DNA of 64,000 nucleotides, from positions 23,527,501-23,591,500 of the forward strand of contig JARFIY010000099.1 in NCBI GenBank assembly GCA_036346155.1. The letters are read 5' to 3'. This DNA comes from Sinelater perroti (taxonomy: Eukaryota; Arthropoda; Insecta; Coleoptera; Elateridae). Position 1 is the first letter of the stretch. Every line of letters starts with the position of its first letter. The notes beneath the pieces were generated by a model. That model worked only from the letters and a program-made list of their open reading frames with translations. It made no database searches and was not told where the DNA came from. Positions 46,039 through 57,045 of this stretch are shown in pieces. Made by a program: the position numbers and the translations under genes.

Positions 46039-46844
46039 ATATTTATAAATCTGTTATTAAGCTTTCATACAAACGTAGAACGGAAAGAAACATATAAGGC
46101 ATTAAAAAAAATAATGATAGCTATGTAATAAGTACGGGTTGTAATAATAATAAGTGCTATACGAAGTAGACAGTTGTAAATATATTTAGTGGACATTGAA
46201 TATTTAACGTTAAACTCTAAATTCTATATCATTTAATACATGAAATATAAATGTGTGTGTATTTTATTCTATCAAATAAGTTGCTCAACTGTCAAAATTT
46301 TTTACGGTTAATAAAATTTAAAGTATTAATTTTAATGTAAATTAGTTTTTTCGTTTAATTTACACTGTCAAGGGATGTGAGAAGCTATGATAAAATAGAG
46401 ACAAAACCAGCATAACTTCCAATTTCATTTACCCGCAATTATTCCTGCTTAGATAATTTACGAGACTGGCGACCGAACTACGGTGGTATAACTGTTTTCT
46501 CTAGGAAAATAAAAGTGTTTAAAAAATCAACCCGTAATGGCCAGCCTGAGAGTAAACATCTATTTAATAAACCTCTTTAAAGTATTTGTCTTTTTGACAA
46601 CGTGTATTAAATTCTGTCATCTTGTGGTTTTTCTGGAGTCATATCACGTACAGTTTTTTATGATTTTAAGTGTCTTTAATTGAAATCTACTCCAAATTGT
46701 AAAAGAAAATAATTTAAAGATACTTTATAGTTGTATTCCATAAGTCTATAGCGATTTTATTATTGTTTTATAAAAAAAACTACCCTGCTTTACAAGATTA
46801 ACTGTACAAGATTGACTGTATCTAAATGTTCTTTAAGTCAATTT

Positions 46845-47640
46845 TTTCTACAGATAAATATTGTAGTGCTATCAGTTTATGTACTTGCTTATATATTTAT
46901 GTTGCCCATTTTCCATCCATTGGCGAATGTAAGGCTCCTCAAGTTCTCTCCACTTGTTTCGAATTGATGTTTTTTTTTGGCCAACCAAATTCGGTAATCT
47001 TTTTTAAATTATCCGACATTTTATTTGTAAACACTCTTTTTCCTTCTTTCTTTTATTGTTGTATTTATTTGTTTTACCTGCTATCCCTCTATCGCATAAT
47101 GTGACCAACCCATCTCTATTTTCTATTTCTATGTGTTCTGTAACACCTATTACTTCAGTTCTTAGTCTGATATGTTCAATTCTTATTATTTTGTTTTTAT
47201 GTTTTATATTTGATTTTTCATAGTTTTATTTTATGTGAAAGTCCATGTTTTTTGCGATATGTTTGTACTGAAAAGGCGTACGAGTTATAAATATTTTCCC
47301 TTAAATGCTGATCACAACAGACGTAACATGTTTTCAGTTTTCTCTGTTTGGGTTTATTTGACACATTTTAGAATATGTTAGAAGTATTTCTATATTTCTT
47401 TCCTCTTTTTAGTTGTTCGTTATTTTGATTCTTTGCATATTTATTGTAAGGCTTATTTGTTCTGAGTAGGTCTCCTAGATAATTGTCTATAGTTCTTCGA
47501 AACACCAACATGGTATCATTCGTAAACCTCGGATGGTTAAGTATTTTCCCGTTTATCTGATACCTTTCTTGCCTCAGTCCGATTTCTTTCACTGAGTAGT
47601 TGTATTGCTATTTCCATCTTTAAATATATGTTATGAATTA
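46845..47640 (-). pseudogene. Non-LTR reverse transcriptase remnant, C-terminal half
   Basis: Minus frame 47592-47368 contains INGKILNHPRFTNDTMLVFR, matching NGKYLNHLRFADDIVL with FADD changed to FTND. Near the far end, NKWRELEEPYIRQWMENGQ (about 46900-46960) matches the WR-L-EAYVQQW words that close a common insect LINE ORF2. The intervening part is eroded. Unlike the RTE copies, no GAA-rich tail is apparent. Confidence 0.65.
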
Positions 47641-48984
47641 TTAGAGCATATCTAAATATAATCCACTTGGGTTATTTTCCATTGCTTTTTCTCTGCCCTT
47701 AATCTTCTAACCTAGAAATACATTACTCCTAAAAAATATGTAGTTTCATTTCTTATTATAAAATAAAAGTAATTGTAACACCAGTTAATTGCGCACGAAT
47801 ACTTTGACAGCTAAATCGTAATAAAATCTTTATACATCAAGTCGTTCATTAAGTAGCTTAAAAATGATTATGGTTGAGCGATTTCAGGGAGCATGATTTA
47901 GTGTAGTCCAGAACAAATTCTCAATATTTTGTCGGCTTTAAGCACCTAATGGAAGTGGGCGTTGTTGAATAAGATTACGTCTAATGTTATATGAGCACTG
48001 TCCTATCTTATTCAACGGTTATCCTCCAAATGACGCCGAATAACGCAAATATTTTCTTTCTTTGAGTTGATTCACAGGGGGTGTTGGAGATATTTATTTT
48101 CAAGTTCACCCAAAAATTAGTTGTGCTACTCGTGCACTTAAATGTTTTAAGGATGTTGTTTCCGAAATGTGTCTTAAGTTTTTTTAAAATATTGAGCAAT
48201 TTTGGGTCCTCTTTTCTAAGAAACATGATAATAATCTGTTATGCAACCGCCTTTTCCTGTTTTATTGTCTTGTATTATCTATAAATACTTTGTCGTAGTA
48301 TTTCTGCTCTTCAAAGTGTTGGGTGATTTTATCTGCAATCTTGTAAACATGTTCAATAGTGAAGTACTCTGCCGGTAGCTTTTTTGTTGCAGAGGTTTTT
48401 ATATTGTGCCAGTAATTAGATTGTAACCCAGAACCTTTTGTTAAATTAGTGATTTGTAGATACTAGATTTTGTTTAATTAATTTCAATTGGAGGACTTAA
48501 TGTGGCATTACTATAAGACTACGAATGTCTTCCCCGTTACGTAGTTTTACCGGGAATGGTTTAAAGGTGTGAACTAAATATTCAGCAAATGGTGATGCCT
48601 TTTTATAACCACATTTTGTTTAGGTATATTTTACGATGCGAAACGAATTTATTGGTAAGCGATAGTATATTCTTTGTGTTACAACATTATGTGGTTGATA
48701 TTAAAAATAATTCAAAGAGAAGTTAAAATAAGAGAAAATGTACGTTTATTTCTTTTAAACATCACAGGTTAAGCAAATTCTGTTGTTTACTGGAGTATTT
48801 ATGTAGACCAATATGTAGGTTAGCCCCTCAATAAATGTTTTAGTCATATGGTGTTTGCAGCTTTTAATATTTCTTCACTTATAGAAGTACTTAATCTAAA
48901 TTTAAACTCAAATAAGAATACTTAATAAGAAAATTGCCTTTCGACTTAAATTTACTAACTAATGTGTAGGGAAATAATTTAGGG
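47641..48984. other. Non-coding stretch with one end of a dispersed repeat
   Basis: Positions about 47758-47836 resemble 63129-63205 (shared ATAAAATAAA, ATTGTNACAC, ACTTTGACA and ATTAAATCT-like words in order). Otherwise unassigned; opposing small frames at 48008-48284 have no features. Confidence 0.4.
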
Positions 48985-49395
48985 GTACTACCTTTATACT
49001 CGAGAGTGTCGGACTCTAGGGTCGTTCTGAGATACTGGTTTCGAAATGATTCCCAACTCTCACTTATGACTCCAAGAAGCTATGCACATAAGAGCATAGA
49101 GGCCACACCCCGGTAAACTGTCTCAACAAACAAACAGAACTAGTGAGGGGCTACTAGAGGCAACTTTCTAGTGGAATTTAATGGCTCTAGTGGTAACTGC
49201 AAGGGAGCAACAGATTTTGCAGTATCAACTGCAGGTGGATATGAATACATTGGTACAGCTGTAGAAGATGGTATTTATCCAACGGGCTACTAAACTACGA
49301 TGTGGAAGGAAAGGAGAAGCCACCACATTATCCTCTCATAGCAGCTGAATAAAGCTGCCGACCAATCCAAGGATTGAAGAGTAGAAGAAGAAGCC
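48985..49395 (+). repeat. GC-balanced segment ending in a GAAGAAGAAG-type tail, possible LINE 3' end
   Basis: Base composition and word usage differ from the flanks from about 48985 (GAGAGTGTCGGACTCTAGGG) to 49395. It ends AGTAGAAGAAGAAGCC, the same kind of tail seen on the RTE copies. No RTE coding text precedes the tail, so it may be the 3' end or a non-autonomous derivative of another element. Flanking duplication not identified. Confidence 0.35.
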
Positions 49396-49486
49396 ATAAT
49401 GAATAAAAAGTACTAAATATTACAAGCAGACTTTGCCAAACTTTATTTACTAGTGATGTGGCTTGTAAATATAAAGCTAACTAATG

Positions 49487-49600
49487 GTGATGGCTCAGAC
49501 ACCCCGCGTGGAAGCACGGCCTGCGAAGTGAGAGGTTAGGGGAGTCATTTGATCGCTATGACTGCCTAGTCGTTGCGCGTGGTCATGCTAGCGCTAAATG
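49487..49600 (+). mobile_element. tRNA-related SINE head, degenerate
   Basis: GTGATGGCTCAGACACC (A-box-like), then GCGTGGAAGCACGGCCTGCG, then GAGAGGTTAGGGGAGTC where a B box GGTTCGA would be expected, then CTGCCTAGTCGTTGCG. Order and spacing match a tRNA-derived head related in style to the SINE at 27463-27638, but the B box is damaged. No flanking duplication seen. Confidence 0.4.
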
Positions 49601-49826
49601 TGATAGTTTTTTAATAGAATAGTAAATTTTTGATAATTATAGCGGTGCTAGTAAAGGTATTGTGTTGATTGAAATTTTAAAATAGCTATGTTCCATAAGA
49701 TGTTCTTCTAAAATGTATATCAATGAAGAGGATGTTAATAAAAGCAATGAATTTGTCTTTACGATATAATATCCCACTGGTTTCCATAACATTAATATAA
49801 GATATATTAGACATCTTTGTGATTTA

Positions 49827-51069
49827 CAGGGTTGTATCCAGAAGTAGTAGGACTATTTTTTCATATGGAGGGGAGCCTTGGGAACAGGTTTCGACCTGCG
49901 GCAGTCGCCTGCGTGCGTTAGTTGAGTGTGGACCACTATTTTAGTGACCTCCTGTTGTGACTCCTCGTCGTCAGTTGCGATGGAGCGAAATTTGGAGCAG
50001 CGGTATGCCATCAAGTTTTGTTACAAACTTGGAAAATCAGCGACCTAAACCAAGGACATGCTTACGCAGACCTACAAGAAGGATACCATGAGCCGTTCCT
50101 CGATATTTGAGTGGCACAAGTTGTTTCGGGAGGGGAGGGAGCTCGTCGAGGACGACCATCGCGCCAGGCGTCCGTCAACCTTGCGAACGGACGACAATAT
50201 GCTGAAAGTTAAGCAACTTTTGAACTCTGACCGACGGTTGGGCATTAAATTAATTAGTGATGAGCTGAATCTTTCGTACGGGACAGTTCAACGCATCATC
50301 ACAGAGGATTTGTCGATGAGAAAAGTGTGCGCGAAAACGGTGCTGAAAGTGTTGAGTGACGAGTAAAAAGAACTGCGTGTTGAGATTTCCCAAGAAATAC
50401 TGAACTGTTTGGAAGAGAATGAACATTTTCTCGATAATGTCATCACCGGAGATAAAACCTGGGTCTTCCAATACGACCCGGAAACAAAACGTCACCCCGT
50501 AAAAAAAGGCCAGAATATCGAAATCGAAAGTGAAATCGATGTTGATTGCATTTTTTGACCGTCGTGGCATTGTCCATAAGGAGTTTGTACCTCCTGGACA
50601 GACTGTAAATGCATGATTTTACGTGAAAGTGCTCACACAGCTGTGAAATCGGATCACACGCGTGCGACCAGACCTGATGGGCAAGTGGAAGCTCCACCAT
50701 GACAACGTACCGTCCTACGGTGCGTGTATTGTAAGGGATCTCCTAGCCAAATTCGACGTTTCCACGTTGCCTCACACCCCCTACATCCCTGATGTAGCAC
50801 CGCCGGATTTCTTCCTGTTCTCCCGGATCAATAGGCAGTTCAAGGGGCATCGTTTCGACTCGGTGGAAGCAGTCCAAGCGGCAACGACGAGGGCGCTGAA
50901 CAGCATCCCGGAGGACGACTTCCAGAGGGCCTTAGCGACCTAGAAGGCTTGCTACCAGAAGTGTGTGGATGCCCAAGGGGCCTATTTTGAAGAGTAGTAA
51001 GTCGATGTACCAAATGTTCAATAAATATTTTTTAAAAAAACAGTCCTACTACTTTTGGACACTACCCTG
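49827..51069 (+). mobile_element. Nearly full-length mariner with both TIRs
   Basis: Left end CAGGGTTGTATCCAGAAGTA (49827 on) and inverted right end CAGGGTAGTGTCCAAAAGTA (from 51069) agree at about 30 of 35 positions. TA flanks both sides (49825-49826, 51070-51071). Length 1243 bp, typical of complete mariners. GC content inside is visibly higher than in the flanks, as expected of a foreign coding element. Confidence 0.93.
49980..50997 (+). pseudogene. Mariner transposase, full-length but with stops and a frameshift
   Basis: ATG 49980 opens MERNLEQRYAIKFCYKLGK. An early stop in GKSAT-stop-TKD is followed by 102 open codons (IFEWHKLFREGRELVEDDHR, SDRRLGIKLISDELNLSYGT, LSMRKVCAKTVLKVLSDE), then a stop at 50364-50366. 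The same frame continues with NVITGDKTWVFQYDPETKRH (about 50440-50497; first catalytic Asp in GDKTW). After a frameshift and stops near 50550-50660 the frame from 50662 reads KLHHDNVPSYGACIV (second Asp) and TPYIPDVAPPDFFLFSRI. Exactly 34 residues separate the Asp of HHDN from that of PPDFF, the DD34D mariner hallmark. It ends VDAQGAYFEE, stop at 50995-50997. One more stop lies at 50941. All three catalytic aspartates survive, so decay is moderate. Confidence 0.92.
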
Positions 51070-51071
51070 TA

Positions 51072-52389
51072 GATACAATTATCGTCAACCGATTTAACAT
51101 TGTGTCCTTTGTTGCACTACAAAAGATTTCTTTTGCTTAAATTTCTTATAGAGAAGATTTTTATATTCCATGAGGTAATTTCCATGAATATTTATTTACG
51201 TAATATTTTGAACCTTCTCATTATAAAGTAAGATGCATGTCGGTGTAATTCACGTATTGAAAAATTCTTTTGACTAGCCAAGTTTTTGGTATCAGAAGCA
51301 TTCATGTTCCTGTGACCTATGGAATTTCAAATTTGACTACTAAATATTTTTTATGTTAAACTTGTCTACATCTCTATTGATGTGAGACGTTTCTAAATCT
51401 ACAACAAAATATAATTTTTTGTGTCCGTTTGCTCAACATCTCATATGTTGGTCGTTGTATGTTGGAGAATTTGCACTTTCTCTACTATTTAGCTATTATT
51501 TCCTATTTGACTTAATAATTGTAATTTTTTTTAAATACTCTAAATATTGTATAAATGATTCAGTAGACTTAACCCCTAGACAAATAAATTGTATGTAAAA
51601 TAGAACATATATTTTAATTGTCACCTTTACAATATTTCGAATAATTTCTAATTGAAAAATAGTTAAACAGGATAAAATATTTAAACGTAAGAAATGTTAT
51701 AACAATTATCTATGCTTACATTTTATAAATTTTATTCTGTCTTCTTTTTTACTTTTTATATAAATCTAGAATATTATTACGGTTGGTCATTCATATATGC
51801 ATTTCTGAAGCAGTATGTCGAGACCTGCAAACTCTTGAGATTTAATTGTTATCATAAATGAAGCAATTATTTGTAGAAGTTTTAATATTTAAGAATATCA
51901 AATCCACCATTGTACATTAGGAACGTTTTTAAATTCTAGTTTTTCGTATAAAATACGTAATCATATTTTTATCTACAGATACATATCCTTCTACACTTTT
52001 TTTGTTAAGTAGAGAAGCTCTTGACGAGAAAAGATTTTTTTTTAATAATAATATTGTAATTATAATTATAAATAATAATAATAATGTGTAATTCACAATA
52101 TAAATTATCGGTATAAAAAGCACGACCTTATAGAAAAATATATATACAAGATGATCTCGGTTTTCAAATAAATATGTAATAATTTTAAAAAGAAGTAATA
52201 AAACAAATCATGTATTTATGGACGAACTGCCGCTGCACCTCAATTTATTTAAATACGACAGATTTTACTGCTGTCAATCAATTATATGTACGACTTAAAG
52301 TAGCAACAGCAAATGTATTTAGTGTGTTTGCTATATTTTTTCCAGTTTATTATGTTGTTTAATAATGCAAATAGTTGTAATTCTACTTT
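51072..52389. other. AT-rich non-coding DNA
   Basis: Nothing recognised. Confidence 0.4.
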
Positions 52390-52689
52390 CGAAGCGTAAG
52401 GTCGTACTCGGTCCGCTCCGCGCAAGAAAGTGTAAACGTGTGGTCGCTTATCGGGCGCGATAAATGCGAGGCTCTTAGCTTTCGTATCTGTTATAAAGGG
52501 ACATTTATTAGACTAAGTGAATAATTACAGTGCAATCTACGTTAATTACTGGAGTTAAAATTATTCCTATCTTCAACTAATGTAGTAATACGTATCCAAT
52601 TAATACTGGCAATCTTAACGCCACTTACGGGTATGTAACTAATTTAAGTTATAACCATCCCCAACTAGCAACAAATGCACTAACAATTA

Positions 52690-53862
52690 CCTTATGGCGG
52701 CCAGCAAAATTTTCAGATATATTAACCCTATTCATAACCCGCATAATCAACTATTTCCTCCTCAACAACCTCCAACCTCAACTTTTGTTGACTTCTGTTT
52801 GACTTCTGGCAAGTGATCAAAAAAAAAGGAAACGCTCGAACAAACCAGCTGAACATGTTAATTCGATGCAGCCGCAAACCATAACTCAAAATTGATTCCA
52901 GCGACTATCTGGCCATAATCTAGAACCACCCAACCTACAAAGTTCTGAAAGTAACGAAAATACAACAAAATTACTAAATCTCTTTCTATATACATATATG
53001 GGTTACAAACTGCAATGGAATGATTGATAACATAGATAAAGTTGCCGTGCAACAAGCAATACCACAGCAAAACATTTGCTAACAATACAGTAAAAATCAA
53101 TTCACTCACTTCAGACTCCTATAGAAAAATTATTAGATATCTCGATAATACCATTCCGACACAATTAATGAAGCACTCTAAAAACTTAACATAATAAACA
53201 TAAGGCACAGGGTTAGCAAGGATCCGCTTCCACTTTTCTATGTAGACCTAGAATCTGGCCCAAACAATAAAAACATTTTTGATGTAAAATAACCTCTACA
53301 ACTGCAAAATAACTATTGAAGCCCCGCATAAAAAAGAGATATTATTCAATGCACAAGATGCCAAAATTAAGGCTATTGGAAGGCTTACTGCCTGAGACAG
53401 TTCAAGTGTGTCAAATGTGGATGTGACCACGACACCAAAACGTGTACAAAGCCGAAAAGCTCGCCAGCCAAGTGCGCTCTATGTGAGGGCACCCATCCTG
53501 CTAATTATAAAGGGTGTTTAACATACAAAAACTTAATGAGTATGCGTAACAAAACAAATAATCACACAACATCAAATAGAAGATTGATATCATAACCATC
53601 ATCTAATCCTATCCTAGCCACTCCACCGCAACCCAACCTTATGTCAAATATAAACCACAAGCAAACTTACAGTCAAATTGACAAAGGAAGTCCCAACGAG
53701 CAAGGCAACTTAGGAGTACAATTAACCACCTTTCTAGCTGAATTTAAAAATATGTGTGCTCAACTAATGAATCAAAACAATACTGTGCTCAACTTGTTAA
53801 CAACTGTCAGAACCAAATTAACTGCATACCACGAATCGGGACAGGGAACGCAAATGGGTTAA
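52690..53862 (+). pseudogene. Jockey ORF1, zinc-knuckle RNA-binding protein remnant
   Basis: The N-terminal half is shredded but KINSLTSDSYRKIIRYL (about 53094-53145), CKITIEAPHKK (about 53303-53335) and FYVDLESGP (about 53245-53270) identify Jockey ORF1. Near 53352-53520 three CCHC-type knuckles follow in one frame: CTRCQN-stop-GYWKAYC (the usual His is Trp), CVKCGCDHDTKTC and CALCEGTHPANYKGC. They would bind element RNA. The last 73 codons (53641-53862) are open and rich in Asn and Gln, ending GQGTQMG. Stops and frameshifts upstream make it non-functional. Confidence 0.85.
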
Positions 53863-53889
53863 TAAACCATAAACAGAATTAATAGCTTT

Positions 53890-56330
53890 TTTATGAATAA
53901 AATCGACATTATGCTAGTGAAGTGAAACCCATTTTACTGCGAGAAACTTGATTTGAATACCAAATTATTCTATCTACAATACAACGGATCCAGATGACAC
54001 TGCCCATACGGGATCCGCGGTTTTCGTAAAAAATTCCATATCGTATTATGAAGTGGAAAACTACCAAACTAAATTCATACAGACTACAAATGTTAAATCA
54101 ACTCCTCCTGTTAGTCTTTTGTTGTCTTAGCTATCTACATTCTATACAATAGATTCTTCTCTACTCTGGGCAGTATATTTGTTGCGGGTGGCAACTGGAA
54201 CTCAACACTCAACCTACAAAATAACTTCACTTGCCACTGCTCTGGAGAACCCACTTATTGGCCGTCGGACCCAAATAAACTTTTCGACTTACAAGATTTT
54301 ATATCTCCCACGGTGTAGCTACTAATTGCATAATGGTAGAAGCAAACAATGACCTGTCGTTAGACTACTCTCCAGTTATAATAAACTTAAGCACCTCTAC
54401 TATAAAAAAAAATCATCTCCAAACTAGTGTCGACACAAACAAACTGGGAACGTTTTCAACAATACCTAGAAAATAACATAAATCTTAAACTACGAACAAA
54501 AACCCCGATGATTCAGGTGAAGCGACTTATCATCTCGCTAACATAATCCAAAAACCGCCTGGGAATCAACCCCTACCAAAATAAATCATGAAAAACCTAC
54601 TCCTTGTCTCTCATAGTTAAAGATTTTATTGCAGAAAAAAGGAGAGCCAGAGAAAGATGGCAGAGAACACACAATGTAGATAAAACTATCTACAATCGTC
54701 TAACACGTAAACTTTATAACCTGTTAAGGGAGATACAAAATGACAATTATACTAAGTATTTAACAAACCTGAAACAGGAGGACCATTCAATCTAGAGAAC
54801 CACGAAGAACTTTAAAAGGCCTCAATTACCCAAATGACCTATTAGGAAAGCAGATGAAAAATGGGCAAGATCTAACTTTCTTTGAAGCAACGACAGCCCA
54901 TGGAAACAACGAAATAGAAGCATTTCTAGACATCCCGTGTCAAATCTCACTTTCAATAAATCCGTTTTCTCTGCCGAAGTTATAATTGAAATTCAAAGGC
55001 TGAACTAGTTAAAGGTACAGGTCATGATTTAATAACTGGAAAAATACTAAAAATGGTGCAAAAATATATATACCACTATTAACCACGATTTTTAACAGGG
55101 CGCTAAGTCTCTCCTATTACCCGATTACTTGGAAGTATGCACATATGTTAATGATACCCAAACCCAGCAAGGAACCAAAAAGTATGACTTCGTATCGACC
55201 AATAAGTCTCTTGCCTATAATAAGCAAATTATTTAAGAAATTGTTTCTTAAAAGACAACCAAGATACAGACATACTCCAAAATTTACCACAACACCAATT
55301 TGTATTTAGAGAGGGTCACTCAACCACACATCAAACGCACAGAATAGCAAATGAAATCTCATCTTTTCTAAAAGAAAAGAACTATTGTGTCGCTGTGTTC
55401 CTGGACGTGTCCTAGGCGTTTGACAAAATTTGGTATTTAAACTAAAAGAGTCATTACCAAACTACTATTATTTGCTCATTAAGTCCTATCCAACAGACCG
55501 CTATTATTCCGTCAATTGTGATAACGAACTATCTTTATATCACCCCATCAAATCCGGTGTTCCGCAGGTTAGCGTTCTGGGCCCTCTCCCTTTACCTTGT
55601 CTACATTGCTAACCTGTCAGAAACTAACAACACTGTGGCTGCTACCTTCGCCGACGACACGGCAATACATTCTACTCATGAGAATGCAGATACTGCAACT
55701 TCCAGCCTCTAACAGCATCTTAATAAAATCAGCACGTGGTTAGATAAATAGCGAATATAAGTTAATCAATCAAAGTCAGCCCAAGTAACATTTATTATAA
55801 AAACCAGTGTTTGCCCGTCTGTTAATATTAACATTACACCAGTACCAGTAAAAATGTGATGTAAAATGTTTGGGAATGTATCTTGATCAGCGGCTCACGT
55901 GGAACAAACACATACAAACCAAGCGCAAGCAGTTAAATCTAAAATACCGTGAAATGTACTGGTTCTTCGATAGAAAGTCAGAGCTATCGATCCGAAACAA
56001 ACTGTTGCTCTACAAAACAATCCTAAAACCTATTTGGATATTTGGTATACAGCTTTGGGAGTGTTAAACCGAATCGAATAAAAACACTACAACAGTTCAA
56101 TCAGAAACACTCCGCGCAATTGTTGACGCGCCCTAATCAAACAATCTCGTTCGTTGCCGATAAAATTAAAAAATTTGCGATAAATTACCACCAGAAGTTA
56201 GATGCACAGCAATTCATTAATTCACCAGCTTTCTACTTATCAACCTGCCGTAAATGGACATCATTGGGAGTATCATCAATGGACGATTTCTCCTATCACT
56301 ACATTCCCTATCATCACATTTACTGAATAC
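53890..56330 (+). pseudogene. Jockey ORF2, endonuclease and reverse transcriptase remnant
   Basis: Endonuclease end: FVAGGNWNSTLNLQNNF (54176-54228), CHCSGEPTYWPSDPNKLF (about 54233-54290), SLDYSPVIINLST (about 54360-54400). Linker: LIVKDFIAEKRRARERWQRT (54606-54670). RT: NPLPY-like LSYYPITWKYAHMLMIPKPS (about 55108-55167), SYRPISLLPIISKLF (55193-55235), HQFVF...STTHQTHRIANEI (about 55290-55355), AVFLDVS-stop-AFDKIW (55392-55430), VFRRLAFWALSLYLVY in place of GVPQGSVLGP, then ATFADDTAIHSTHE with intact FADD (55640-55682), LGMYLDQRLTWNKHIQTK (55870-55922), YKTILKPIWIFGIQLWEC (56012-56065) and ETLRAIVDAP (about 56105-56135). Many frameshifts and stops. The family call is firm from the complete order of blocks. 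Confidence 0.9.
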
Positions 56331-56606
56331 TTTTGTTAAGTATATTGTAAATAACGTTATTGCCAATTAAAAAATAATGCAATAATTTATTTCTATATCT
56401 TGAAGTTCGTAAAATTTGGTTTTTCTTCTTATTTATTACAATAGAAAAATATCTTCAATAATTAAAAATATTGGGTCTATTCTAAAAACTTTGTCAAAGT
56501 TTGCAAAATTGCAACAAAACAGCCGACACAGTTAAGCAGTTTTGTATTATTTATAGTTTCTTCAAAAAAAAAAAATTATTTTTCAAATCGTAAGGACAAA
56601 AACGTT

Positions 56607-56668
56607 AAGGCGGCTTTACACGACGCTAGTAACTCGTACGAGTTACCAGCGTCGTGTAAAGCTGCCTT
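56607..56668. repeat. 62-bp near-perfect palindrome (snapback sequence)
   Basis: Two 31-bp arms meet with no loop at 56637/56638 (centre ACTCGTACGAGT). Only two of 31 pairs mismatch. The outer arm reads AAGGCGGCTTTACACGACGC. It is flanked on the left by TTAA overlapping the arm (56605-56608) and on the right by TTTA (56667-56670). It may be a minimal foldback element, fused TIRs of a deleted DNA transposon, or a cruciform-forming site. Confidence 0.85.
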
Positions 56669-56749
56669 TAGATTGCACCATACAAAAAATTAGAAACCGT
56701 ATAAAAAGTAGTAGCGAAAAAAATATATAAGGCAAATATCATTCTTCCA

Positions 56750-57045
56750 AACTTTAATACGTATATCGTAAAAATAAAAATAGGTTTGTGAGATATTGCA
56801 CCTTCAAACTTATAGAACATTTTGCAGCACTATGAAATGGTTGTTCCATCTGTTCTATGGCTAAACTAAACGAAAATAGATTTTTAGGTGGTCTTGCAAA
56901 ATTGCATGAATTGGCAGAGAGTAAGTCCAGACACTTTTTTATCTGACGATAGGTCACGTGTCTGTCGGAATCTAGCATCTTTCTAACAACGGTAATAATC
57001 TCTTTGGTCGTAAACAAAGAGGAACGTAATTCCAGCACTTCATCA
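56750..57045 (-). pseudogene. Mariner transposase N-terminal fragment
   Basis: Minus-strand frame from 57038: LELRSSLFTTKEIITVVRKM, LDSDRHVTYRQIKKCLDLL. These match the second helix-turn-helix region of mariner transposases (TTEEI---RKLL-SDRRVTYRQIEE-LGL). After residue 45 similarity stops, and a short FYKFEGA...KPIFIF stretch near 56760-56830 in another frame resembles the extreme C-terminus with 3' flank. So N- and C-termini are probably joined by a large internal deletion. Confidence 0.55.

Larger units (their letters stand above)
52390..56400 (+). mobile_element. Jockey-like non-LTR retrotransposon, near full length, decayed
   Basis: A GC-richer leader (52390-52510, with GGTCCGCTCCGCGCAAG) resembles the 5' region of an insect Jockey element. 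It is followed by ORF1 (about 52690-53862), ORF2 endonuclease and linker (about 53890-54950), RT (about 55000-55750) and the C-terminal part to about 56330. The end near 56380 is A-rich. Exact ends and a target-site duplication were not established. Its RT words differ from the Jockey pieces at 10485-18200 by many substitutions. Confidence 0.85.
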
